This document shows positions 34,664 to 41,905 of a stretch of DNA of 64,000 nt, piece by piece. The notes under the pieces are model-generated. The model had not been told where the DNA came from and did no database searches. It saw only the letters and a list, made by a program, of their open reading frames with translations. A program made the translations under genes and the position numbers. The stretch is from Nocardioides sp. YR527 (GTDB lineage Bacteria > Actinomycetota > Actinomycetes > Propionibacteriales > Nocardioidaceae), in contig NZ_FNFN01000003.1 of assembly GCF_900101045.1 (NCBI RefSeq), positions 434,001 through 498,000 on the forward strand, in the 5' to 3' direction. Each line of letters opens with the position of its first letter. The first letter of the stretch is position 1.

Positions 34664-35065
34664 ATGGCCGGGATCAGCGGCGCCACCGGATGGATCGGCA
34701 TCAACCTGGCCTGTACCGACCCACCCGCACTCGCCACCTTCTACTCGGACCTGTTCGGCTGGGAGGTCACCAGCTCCGAACCGACGTACGCCACTGTCCT
34801 CATCCGTGATCCGTCGGGCAACGGGACGCACAGCAACCTCGCCTTCGAGCTCGACCGCCACTACCGGCCGCCGGTCTGGCCGAGCGAGCCCGACGCCCAG
34901 CAGCAGATGGTCCACCTGGACATCGGAGTCACCGACCTGGCCGCGGCGGTCGACGACGCCGCCGACCTGGGTGCGCAGCTCGCAGGCTTTCAGCCCCAGG
35001 ACGACGTACGCGTCATGCTCGACCCCGAGGGTCACCCCTTCTGTCTCTACCTGGATCTCGACTAG
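34664..35065 (+). CDS. VOC (glyoxalase/bleomycin-resistance) family protein
   Basis: The 133-residue protein has one pair of beta-alpha-beta-beta-beta units: WIGINLACTDPPALATFYSDLFGW at the front (given by its pieces WIGINLACTD and FYSDLFGW) and VHLDIGVTDLAAAV in the middle. The canonical metal His is present at VHLDI, and DPEGHPFCLYLD closes the fold. It is coupled to the DinB gene; both may handle electrophiles. Specific activity unknown. Confidence 0.82.
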   Translation: MAGISGATGWIGINLACTDPPALATFYSDLFGWEVTSSEPTYATVLIRDPSGNGTHSNLAFELDRHYRPPVWPSEPDAQQQMVHLDIGVTDLAAAVDDAADLGAQLAGFQPQDDVRVMLDPEGHPFCLYLDLD

Positions 35066-35091
35066 TCCCCGAGGCCCATGAGCACAGGGGT

Positions 35092-36273
35092 CTAGCCCAG
35101 GGCGACCGTGAGGGCGAGGAGCATCGCGGGGTCGTCCAACCGGTCCCCGTACACATCGCGCAGCTGACCCATCCGGTAGCGGACGGTCTGGGGGTGGATG
35201 AAGAGGTCGGCGGCGACCTCGTCGCGCCGGCCCTGGTGGAGGAGCCAGGAGCGGAGGGTCTCGGTGAGCTTCTCGGCGGTGGCGGGGCGCAGGTCGGCCA
35301 ACGGGGCGAGGACCTGGGCGCGCAGGTCCTCGCGGGCGTCGGTGTCGGCGGAGAGGACCAGCTCGACGAGGTGCTGCTCGGTGTCGGAGCCGAGGCCCGC
35401 GCTCTGGGCGCGGCGGGCGCGCTCGTAGGAGACCCGGGCCTCACGCCAGGGCTTGGCCGGCCCGGCGACCGATCGGCGACCCTCCAGCGCCTTCATCAGG
35501 GCTCGGCGCCGGCGACCGTGTGCGTCCGGGACGAGCAGCAGGGTGTGGTCGTCGAGGTCGCGCAGGTCGTCGTGCTCGAGGGTGCCCTGGTTGACCTTGG
35601 CGAGGATGGTGCCGACCTGGGAGTTGGGGACGAGCACGGCGGTCAGCGTGCTGGGCGGGGTCCACTCGGCCCGTACGGCCGCGTCGTCGAGCTCCTCCGG
35701 GGTCGTCTCGGCCAGCAGCTTGCGGGCGAGCCGCTCGCGCAGCTGCCGGCGTACGCGGCCGGTCGTGGCACGCTCGTCGGCGTGCCCGGCCGCCGAGGCC
35801 TCCGAGATCTCGTCGATCCAGGCGAAGACCAGCGCGGAGAACTCCACCAGCATCGCCGGCGCCATGCCGCCCTCGACGGCCTTGCCCGCGAGCTCTCGCC
35901 AGGCCACGCGGGCGCCGATGCGGTAGGCGGCCAGCAGGGCCTCCATGGTGCGCCCGCTCCTGGCTTCGCCGCGACCCAGGTCGTAGGCGCCCTGGAGGGC
36001 CGGCGGGGTCGCGGCCGAGACGTCGGCAGGAAGGCTCGCGCCCGACGCGAGCGAGAGGAAGCCACCCAGCGCCACCCCCACCGCGGTGCGGATGGTCTCG
36101 CCCATGTGTCCCGAGAGCGCGTCTTGGTAGGGAGGCACCTCGGCGATGATCGCGGCGACCACGTCCTCGCCGACCTGGGGGAGCACGGCGCGGATCGAGG
36201 CGACGACCTCAGGCGTCAGATGCACGTCATAGGACGAAAGAGCGGCCACATCTCGGGAACTTTTGTTCGTCAC
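35092..36273 (-). CDS. PucR/CdaR-type transcriptional regulator
   Basis: The 393-residue protein has a C-terminal PucR helix-turn-helix (DLFIHPQTVRYRMGQLRDVYG, described by its core HPQTVRYRMGQL) and a GGDEF-derived middle region. It starts at a GTG with GGCGGA seven bases upstream. It faces the ferredoxin reductase/desaturase operon across a 71-base gap, so control of fatty acid desaturation is its probable job. The effector-binding N-terminus is not assigned. Confidence 0.85.
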   Translation of the reverse strand: MTNKSSRDVAALSSYDVHLTPEVVASIRAVLPQVGEDVVAAIIAEVPPYQDALSGHMGETIRTAVGVALGGFLSLASGASLPADVSAATPPALQGAYDLGRGEARSGRTMEALLAAYRIGARVAWRELAGKAVEGGMAPAMLVEFSALVFAWIDEISEASAAGHADERATTGRVRRQLRERLARKLLAETTPEELDDAAVRAEWTPPSTLTAVLVPNSQVGTILAKVNQGTLEHDDLRDLDDHTLLLVPDAHGRRRRALMKALEGRRSVAGPAKPWREARVSYERARRAQSAGLGSDTEQHLVELVLSADTDAREDLRAQVLAPLADLRPATAEKLTETLRSWLLHQGRRDEVAADLFIHPQTVRYRMGQLRDVYGDRLDDPAMLLALTVALG

Positions 36274-36344
36274 GTATAAATCCGCCTATCAGATTCACGT
36301 CGCTAACACAGGAGTTTACCTCGATTAAGTAGCACCATGGATAC

Positions 36345-37505
36345 ATGGCTGAGATCTCTACATCCCCCGCCCTGTTCGCCCCGGGCGAGGTCAGGCGACC
36401 CGCGCTGCGGGAGAGGCTCTCCCGCAAGGTCTGGGGAGTCGCCGAGAAGATCGCCACGCCTCTGGCCCCGGCCGACTACCTGGACATGTTCAACCCGCTC
36501 CGACCCGGCGCTGACCTGCGAGGACGCGTCGTCAAGGTCACTCCGGAGACCGCCGACGCGGCCACCATCGAGATCAAGCCGGGCGCCGACTGGAACGGCC
36601 ACACCCCCGGTCAGTACGTCCGCGTGGGCGTCGACGTCAACGGCGTACGCCACTGGCGGGCCTACTCCCTGACCCACGGCCCCCGCAAGGACGGCCTCAT
36701 CTCGATCACCGTCAAGGCCGTGCCCGACGGCAAGGTCTCCAGCCACCTGGTGCGCCGCCTGCGCCCCGGCAAGATCGTCCACCTCGAACAGGCCGCCGGC
36801 GACTTCGTCCTGCCCAGCGACCTGCGCGGCCACAAGTTCCTGATGGTCACCGCCGGCTCCGGCGTGACCCCGGTCATCGGGATGCTGCGCAACCTCTTCC
36901 CGGTCACCGACGAGGGCGTCGTCGAGCACCAGCGGCTCGACGTCACGGTCGTGCACGTCGCCCCCAGCCGCCCCGACTCGATCTTCATCCGCAACCTCGA
37001 GTCCCTCGCCGAGGCCGGCGCGATCCGCCTCGTCACCCGCTACACCGGCACCGAGGGCCGCATCGACATCGACACCCTCACCGAGCTCGTCCCCGACCTG
37101 AGGGAGCGCAAGGCGTACGCCTGTGGTCCCGCCGGTCTCCTCGACAACCTCCAGGCCTGGTACGACGAGGCGGGCCTGCCGCTCCAGACCGAGCAGTTCC
37201 GACTGGCCACCGTGGTGACCAGCGAGGGCGGCACCGTCGCCTTCACCGGCAAGACCGTCGACGCACCTGGTGACAAGCCGATCCTCGACGCCGCCGAAGA
37301 GGCCGGCGTCCTCATGCCGAGCGGCTGCCGTATGGGCATCTGCTTCGGCTGTGTGCTCCCGATGAAGGAGGGCGCCGTCCGCGACCTCCGCAACGGCGAG
37401 CTCACCGTCGCCCGCCCGGGTGAGACCGGCCCCGACGGGGTACCCATCCAGACCTGCATCTCTGCCGCCGCCGGCGAGTGCGTCATCGACCACCCTGCCT
37501 CTTGA
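36345..37505 (+). CDS. Ferredoxin-NADP reductase-type electron donor with C-terminal 2Fe-2S domain
   Basis: The 386-residue flavoprotein has an FAD domain (RAYSLTHGP), an NAD(P)-binding domain (VTAGSGVTPVIGM, YACGPAGLL) and a plant-type ferredoxin domain with CRMGICFGC (Cx4Cx2C) and a fourth Cys in QTCISAA. It would pass electrons from NAD(P)H to the desaturase encoded 32 bases downstream, like the Rv3230c/DesA3 pair of M. tuberculosis. Cytoplasmic, peripheral. Confidence 0.92.
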   Translation: MAEISTSPALFAPGEVRRPALRERLSRKVWGVAEKIATPLAPADYLDMFNPLRPGADLRGRVVKVTPETADAATIEIKPGADWNGHTPGQYVRVGVDVNGVRHWRAYSLTHGPRKDGLISITVKAVPDGKVSSHLVRRLRPGKIVHLEQAAGDFVLPSDLRGHKFLMVTAGSGVTPVIGMLRNLFPVTDEGVVEHQRLDVTVVHVAPSRPDSIFIRNLESLAEAGAIRLVTRYTGTEGRIDIDTLTELVPDLRERKAYACGPAGLLDNLQAWYDEAGLPLQTEQFRLATVVTSEGGTVAFTGKTVDAPGDKPILDAAEEAGVLMPSGCRMGICFGCVLPMKEGAVRDLRNGELTVARPGETGPDGVPIQTCISAAAGECVIDHPAS

Positions 37506-37537
37506 GGCATCCCCCACAAGACGAGAGCGAGACCGCC

Positions 37538-38788
37538 ATGACCATCGCACCTGATGCCCCGGCCTACACCGGCCCGATCGCCCACCTGACCCGCGACGAC
37601 ATCGAGCAGCTCGGTCGCGAGCTCGACGCCATCCGCCAAGAGGTCATCGACACCCGCGGTGAGCGGGACGCGGCCTACATCCACAAGGTCATCAAGGTCC
37701 AGCGCTCGCTGGAGCTCGGCTCCCGTGCCGTCCTGCTCGCGAGCATCTTCCCGCCGGCGTTCGTCGTCGGCACCGTCGGTCTCTCGATCGCCAAGATCCT
37801 GGACAACATGGAGATCGGCCACAACATCATGCACGGCCAGTGGGACTGGATGCGTGACCCGAAGATCCACTCCACCGTGTGGGAGTGGGACAACGCCTCG
37901 ACGAGCGAGGGGTGGAAGCACTCCCACAACGAGCTGCACCACACCTACACGAACATCGTCGGCAAGGACAACGACCTCGGCTGGGGCATCATGCGCGTCG
38001 ACGAGGAGCAGCGCTGGACCCCGTCGAGCCTGTTCCAGCCCGCGATGAACTTCATCAACATGTGCATCTTCGAGTACGGGATCGCGGCCTACGATCTCGA
38101 GCTCGGCCGGGTGATCCGGCAGAAGAAGAAGGGCCGACGGCCGACGGCCGAGTGGCAGATGGCGGCTAAGCGTACGGTCGCCAAGATCCGCCGCCAGGCG
38201 TTCAAGGACTACGTCGCCCACCCGCTCGTCTCGATGGTCACCCTGTCGGGCCCGACGACGCTGCTGGCCAACGTGATCGCCAACTTCACCCGCAACGTCT
38301 GGACCCACTCGGTGATCATGTGCGGTCACTTCCCCGAGGGCGTCGAGACCTTCGAGCTCAAGGACATCCCGGAGAACGAGACCCGCGGTGAGTGGTACGT
38401 CCGGCAGATGCTCGGCTCGGCCAACATCTCCGGCTCGAAGTTCCTGCACGTCATGTCCGGCAACCTGTCCCACCAGATCGAGCACCACATCTTCCCGGAC
38501 CTGCCCTCGAACCGCTACGCCGAGATCGCCCCGAAGGTCCGCGCGCTCTTCGACAAGTACGACCTCAACTATCACACCGCGCCGATGCCGCAGCAGGTCG
38601 CTTCCGCGTGGCACAAGGTCGTGCGTCTCTCGCTGCCCAACGGCTTCCTCGAGTCCACCAACGTGCGCAACGCCCCCAAGCAGGTCGTCAAGCTGGTCAA
38701 GGCGGTCCGCGGCGACACCCGCACCCGTCGCCGCCTGCTGAAGGAGTTCGAGGCGGCCGGCGCCGCCTCTGTCGGCAAGGCCATCTGA
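37538..38788 (+). CDS. Membrane acyl-CoA (stearoyl delta-9 type) desaturase
   Basis: The 416-residue di-iron desaturase has all three histidine boxes: HNIMH, HSHNELHHTY and HQIEHHIF. Hydrophobic helices lie around residues 65-100 and 225-250. The ATG at 37538 starts MTIAPDAPAY; the frame upstream runs into the reductase stop. It makes unsaturated fatty acids in the membrane, with electrons from the reductase encoded before it. Confidence 0.94.
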   Translation: MTIAPDAPAYTGPIAHLTRDDIEQLGRELDAIRQEVIDTRGERDAAYIHKVIKVQRSLELGSRAVLLASIFPPAFVVGTVGLSIAKILDNMEIGHNIMHGQWDWMRDPKIHSTVWEWDNASTSEGWKHSHNELHHTYTNIVGKDNDLGWGIMRVDEEQRWTPSSLFQPAMNFINMCIFEYGIAAYDLELGRVIRQKKKGRRPTAEWQMAAKRTVAKIRRQAFKDYVAHPLVSMVTLSGPTTLLANVIANFTRNVWTHSVIMCGHFPEGVETFELKDIPENETRGEWYVRQMLGSANISGSKFLHVMSGNLSHQIEHHIFPDLPSNRYAEIAPKVRALFDKYDLNYHTAPMPQQVASAWHKVVRLSLPNGFLESTNVRNAPKQVVKLVKAVRGDTRTRRRLLKEFEAAGAASVGKAI

Positions 38789-38802
38789 GCCGATACGACG
38801 CG

Positions 38803-38868
38803 ATGTCCTGAGCTTGTCGAAGGGGGACGTTCTGGTCGGTTGCCTGCGGGTACCGACCAGAACGTCCC
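38803..38868. terminator. Bidirectional terminator with an attached dispersed word
   Basis: A perfect 17-bp stem, 38824-38840 with 38852-38868 (GGGACGTTCTGGTCGGT), is followed by CGTTTTCG and lies between convergent genes. Directly before it is CCTGAGCTTGTCGAAG (38807-38822), a word I know as widely dispersed in many bacterial genomes, often at transcript ends. Confidence 0.75.
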
Positions 38869-38878
38869 GTCGTTTTCG

Positions 38879-39778
38879 TCAGGCGTCGTAGGCGCCTGAG
38901 GCGATATCGTCCATCAGGGTCGGGCCCGTCGGGGTCCAGTCGAGGGTCTCGCGGGTCTTCGCGGAGCTCGCCCAGGCGTCGAGCCCGAAGAAGGTGCTGA
39001 GCCAGCCGAAGTGGGCCTCCGCCTCTGCTGGGTCGATCGAGGCGGTCGGGAGTCCGAGGCGTCGGCCGATCGCCTCGGCGATGTCCCGGGTGGGGATGCC
39101 CTCCTCGGCCGCGGCGTGCGCGCGGAAGCCTGCCGGGGCCTTCTCCAGCGCGAGCCGGACCATCCGGGCGGCGTCGGCGCGGTGCACCGCGGGCCACCGG
39201 TTCAGACCCTCGCCGATGTAGCCCGAGACGCCGTGCTGCCGGGCGATCGAGGACAGCACCGCGACGAAGCCGTGGTCGCCGCCCTCGCCGTGGACCGAGG
39301 CCGCGAAGCGCAGTGCCACGGGGCGTACGCCTTTCTCGGCGTAGCCGAGCGCGAGGTTCTCGCTGCCGCCTCGCATCGAGTCGGGGCCGTGGTTGGGGTT
39401 GGCGTCGTCCTCGGTGAAGGCCCGCCCGGTGACGTCTCCAACCAGGCCGGAGGCGAGCAGGAAGGGCTTCTGGGTGCCCTCGATCGCGTCGAGCATCGCC
39501 TCGACCGTCGCGCGCTCGGTGTGGCCGGCGCCGGCGTAGTCGGTGAAGTCGTGCTTGAAGGCCAGGTGGATCACGCCGTCGGCGGCCTTGGCCGCGGCGG
39601 CCAGGGTCTCGGGGTCGTCGAGCGAGCCGCGGTGGACCTCGGCGCCTTTCGCCTCGAGGGCGGCGGCGCTGGCGTCGGAGCGGGCCAGGCCGGTGACGGC
39701 GTATCCGTTCGCGAGCAGCTCGTCGGTGACCGCCGAGCCGATCCAGCCCGAGGCGCCGGTGATGAAGATGCTGGTCAT
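38879..39778 (-). CDS. NAD(P)-dependent epimerase/reductase (extended SDR)
   Basis: The 299-residue Rossmann protein has FITGASGWIGSAV (about 5-17). The start at 39778 follows a perfect AGGAGG; the longer frame runs through the operator region. Members of this subgroup (SDR a5/NAD-dependent epimerase-dehydratase) often lack the classical YxxxK context, and I do not see a clear one. It is divergent from a TetR regulator whose operator covers its ribosome binding site, so repression is likely. Substrate unknown. Confidence 0.85.
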   Translation of the reverse strand: MTSIFITGASGWIGSAVTDELLANGYAVTGLARSDASAAALEAKGAEVHRGSLDDPETLAAAAKAADGVIHLAFKHDFTDYAGAGHTERATVEAMLDAIEGTQKPFLLASGLVGDVTGRAFTEDDANPNHGPDSMRGGSENLALGYAEKGVRPVALRFAASVHGEGGDHGFVAVLSSIARQHGVSGYIGEGLNRWPAVHRADAARMVRLALEKAPAGFRAHAAAEEGIPTRDIAEAIGRRLGLPTASIDPAEAEAHFGWLSTFFGLDAWASSAKTRETLDWTPTGPTLMDDIASGAYDA

Positions 39779-39788
39779 GCTTCCTCCT

Positions 39789-39840
39789 ATGTCAGTTACT
39801 GACATCAACCGTAGCATGTGATGTCATGAACTGACATCAC
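39789..39840. promoter_or_regulatory. Two TetR operators in the divergent promoter
   Basis: Operator 1 is ATGTCAGT-T-ACTGACAT (39789-39805, perfect 8+8). Operator 2 is GTGATGTCA-TGAAC-TGACATCAC (39818-39840, perfect 9+9). Both share the core ATGTC-N7-GACAT. Operator 1 ends 11 bases before the epimerase start; operator 2 ends 15 bases before the regulator's ATG. Confidence 0.85.
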
Positions 39841-39854
39841 GCTAGGATGAGCCC

Positions 39855-40418
39855 ATGGCGAGATGGGAACCGGACGCACGTGGTCGGATGCTGGCCGCTG
39901 CCCTCGACCTGTTCGCCGAGAAGGGCTACGACAAGACCACCGCAGGCGACATCGCCGCCCGCGCAGGCGTCACCGAGCGCACCTTCTTCCGCCACTTCGC
40001 CGACAAGCGTGAGGTGCTCTTCGCCAACCCGAACCCGCTCGACGAGGCGGTGGTCAAGGCGATCGCCGCCGCCGACGAGCAGGAGGGCCCGTTCCAGATG
40101 GTCCTCGACGGCGTACGTGACGCGGCGGTCGGGCTCGCCGAGGCACGCAGCCGCGAGCAGGCGGCCCAGCGCGCCCGGATCGTCGAGGCGACTCCTGCGC
40201 TCCAGGAGCGTGAGCTGCTCAAGATGGCCGCGATGACGACCGCCGCGCAGGTCGCGCTCGCCGAGCGGGGCGTCGGCGAGCCGACTGCGGCGCTGGCCGC
40301 CCACACTGCCGTTGCGGTCTTCCAGGCAGCCTTCTCCCGGTGGGTGTCCGGTGCCACCGACCTCGGTCTCCCCGAGTGCGTCGACGAGGCGGCCGCCGCG
40401 CTGCGCGACCTCCGCTAG
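39855..40418 (+). CDS. TetR family repressor
   Basis: The 187-residue protein has an N-terminal helix-turn-helix (DLFAEKGYDKTTAGDIAARAG region, residues about 15-60, with TERTFFRHFADK as recognition helix) and a helical ligand domain. The two perfect operators in front of it indicate autoregulation and control of the divergent epimerase gene. Confidence 0.9.
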   Translation: MARWEPDARGRMLAAALDLFAEKGYDKTTAGDIAARAGVTERTFFRHFADKREVLFANPNPLDEAVVKAIAAADEQEGPFQMVLDGVRDAAVGLAEARSREQAAQRARIVEATPALQERELLKMAAMTTAAQVALAERGVGEPTAALAAHTAVAVFQAAFSRWVSGATDLGLPECVDEAAAALRDLR

Positions 40419-40500
40419 TTCACACCTCGGTCACACCTGGACCACGGTGACGGATGTCGTATGGACATCACCCGCCGGGACCGGTAGACAACTAGGCACT

Positions 40501-41064
40501 ATGGAGAACGAGTTGATTCCCGGAGCTGCGTCGCCGACCGCGGTGCGCAGCTATGTGACCGCCAACAAGCCGAACCCGTCGGCGCTCGCCGAGGGTCTGT
40601 GGGTGCTGCCGCCCGACGTGCTCTCCAGTGGTGACCGCGCGGTCCTCTTCGACCAGTACAAGCTCTACGTCGCCGAGGCCGAGCGGCTCAGCGTGCGGCG
40701 TACGCTCACCAGCGCGTTCCTGCTGGTCCTCAACGTCGGGCTCCTGGTCGCGGGCACGGCGCTCGTGGCCAGCGCGCCCGAACGGCCCTGGATCTTCACG
40801 GTCGCCCTGATCGCCGCCCTCGGCTCGTGCCTCGGCTGGTTCTGGATCATCCGCTCCTACCGGCAGATGGCGAGTGGGAAGTACTCCGTCATCTCCCACC
40901 TCGAGAAGCAGCTCCCCGCGGCCCCCGGTGTCGCGGAGTGGTCGGCCGTCGGCCTCGGTCGCGACAGCTCGCGCTACCTGCCGATGAGCAACGTCGAGGT
41001 CTGGGCGCCCGCGCTCTTCGGGTTCTGCCACCTCGCGACGTACGCCCTGCTCTACCTGCCATAA
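40501..41064 (+). CDS. RipA-like small membrane protein (octameric membrane protein family)
   Basis: The 187-residue protein has two membrane helices (about 72-95 and 100-120) flanked by DQYKLYVAEAERLSVRR before and WFWIIRSYRQM, VISHLEKQLP and MSNVEVWAPALFG after. This pattern matches, as I recall it, the bacterial RipA octameric membrane protein family; I am not certain. The ATG at 40501 is used because the upstream frame overlaps the TetR gene. GATGTC-GTATG-GACATC (40453-40469) lies in its promoter region. Function unknown. Confidence 0.7.
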   Translation: MENELIPGAASPTAVRSYVTANKPNPSALAEGLWVLPPDVLSSGDRAVLFDQYKLYVAEAERLSVRRTLTSAFLLVLNVGLLVAGTALVASAPERPWIFTVALIAALGSCLGWFWIIRSYRQMASGKYSVISHLEKQLPAAPGVAEWSAVGLGRDSSRYLPMSNVEVWAPALFGFCHLATYALLYLP

Positions 41065-41066
41065 AC

Positions 41067-41114
41067 GCTGGTTGAGCCGCCGGAGCCGCTAGGCGGAGGC
41101 GTGTCGAAACCAAC
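41067..41114. repeat. 48-bp dispersed repeat, intergenic copy 2
   Basis: Identical at 46 of 48 bases to 10471-10518. It fills almost the whole gap between the RipA-like gene (+) and peptidase E (-), ending four bases before the latter's stop. The internal inverted symmetry CCGCC..GGCGG may let it act as a terminator for both. Confidence 0.85.
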
Positions 41115-41117
41115 ACC

Positions 41118-41831
41118 TCACGCGAGCGTACGAACCTTCAGCGCCGTCTCCCCGTCCGGCCCGACGGCGTAGGCGACTCCGTCGGGCCGCTCGCTGATCG
41201 CCTCGACCAGCTCGCCGTCGCGCCACAGCAAGGCGACGCCGTCATCGGCCGCGTAGCCGGCCGGCAGCGCCCCGGAGCCGACGAACCGGACGTACGTCTC
41301 GCGCCGGTCCTCCTCGCCGAGGTAGTGCGGGCAGAACGAGCCGGGGAGGAAGCCCAGTCCGTCGGGGAGCGGCGCGGTGGGGCCGAAGGAGTCGGTCGAG
41401 GACGCCCCGTACCAGCAGTTGGCCCCGGCCGAGATGCCCGCCAGGATCGTCCCGCCGGCGGCGGCCTTCTCCAGCAGAGCGGGCAGGCCGTGCAGGCGCC
41501 ACACCGCGAGCAGGTTGGCGGTGGAGCCGCCGCCGACGTAGACGATGTCCTGGTCGAGCAGCTGCTCGAGGTCGTCGATCGGGAGGGCGTGGCCCTCGGG
41601 TGCCTTGTTGAAGAGTGACAGCACCTTCGCCTCGGAGCGGTCGGCGTACGCGGCGAGGAACTTGTCGTGATAGGTGTCCGCGTCCCCGCTCGCGGTGCCG
41701 ATGAAGCAGACCTTGGGCCGCTCCTTGCCGGTCAGCCGGTCGAGCTCGGCATCGATGGGCGAGACGTCCCGCCCGTGCACCTCCGGCATCGAGAAGCCGC
41801 CACCGCCCATGGTCAGGATCGTTCCGCGCAT
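41118..41831 (-). CDS. Peptidase E (S51 family dipeptidase)
   Basis: The 237-residue cytoplasmic serine peptidase has the nucleophile Ser in GISAGANCWYG, preceded by VYVGGGSTANLLAVWR, both typical of S51. It cleaves Asp-X dipeptides in the characterised members. It stands alone behind the protease terminator. Confidence 0.88.
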   Translation of the reverse strand: MRGTILTMGGGGFSMPEVHGRDVSPIDAELDRLTGKERPKVCFIGTASGDADTYHDKFLAAYADRSEAKVLSLFNKAPEGHALPIDDLEQLLDQDIVYVGGGSTANLLAVWRLHGLPALLEKAAAGGTILAGISAGANCWYGASSTDSFGPTAPLPDGLGFLPGSFCPHYLGEEDRRETYVRFVGSGALPAGYAADDGVALLWRDGELVEAISERPDGVAYAVGPDGETALKVRTLA

Positions 41832-41854
41832 GGCGTGAGTGTAGGGACAAGGAA

Positions 41855-41886
41855 GGCCCCGCCGGAAAGTAGTTTCCGGCGGGGCC
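41855..41886 (-). terminator. Terminator of the M4 protease gene
   Basis: A perfect 14-bp stem GGCCCCGCCGGAAA (41855-41868) with 41873-41886 and a GTAG loop lies 20 bases past the protease stop. Confidence 0.85.
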
Positions 41887-41905
41887 CTCGAGTGGTGCTG
41901 GGTGC

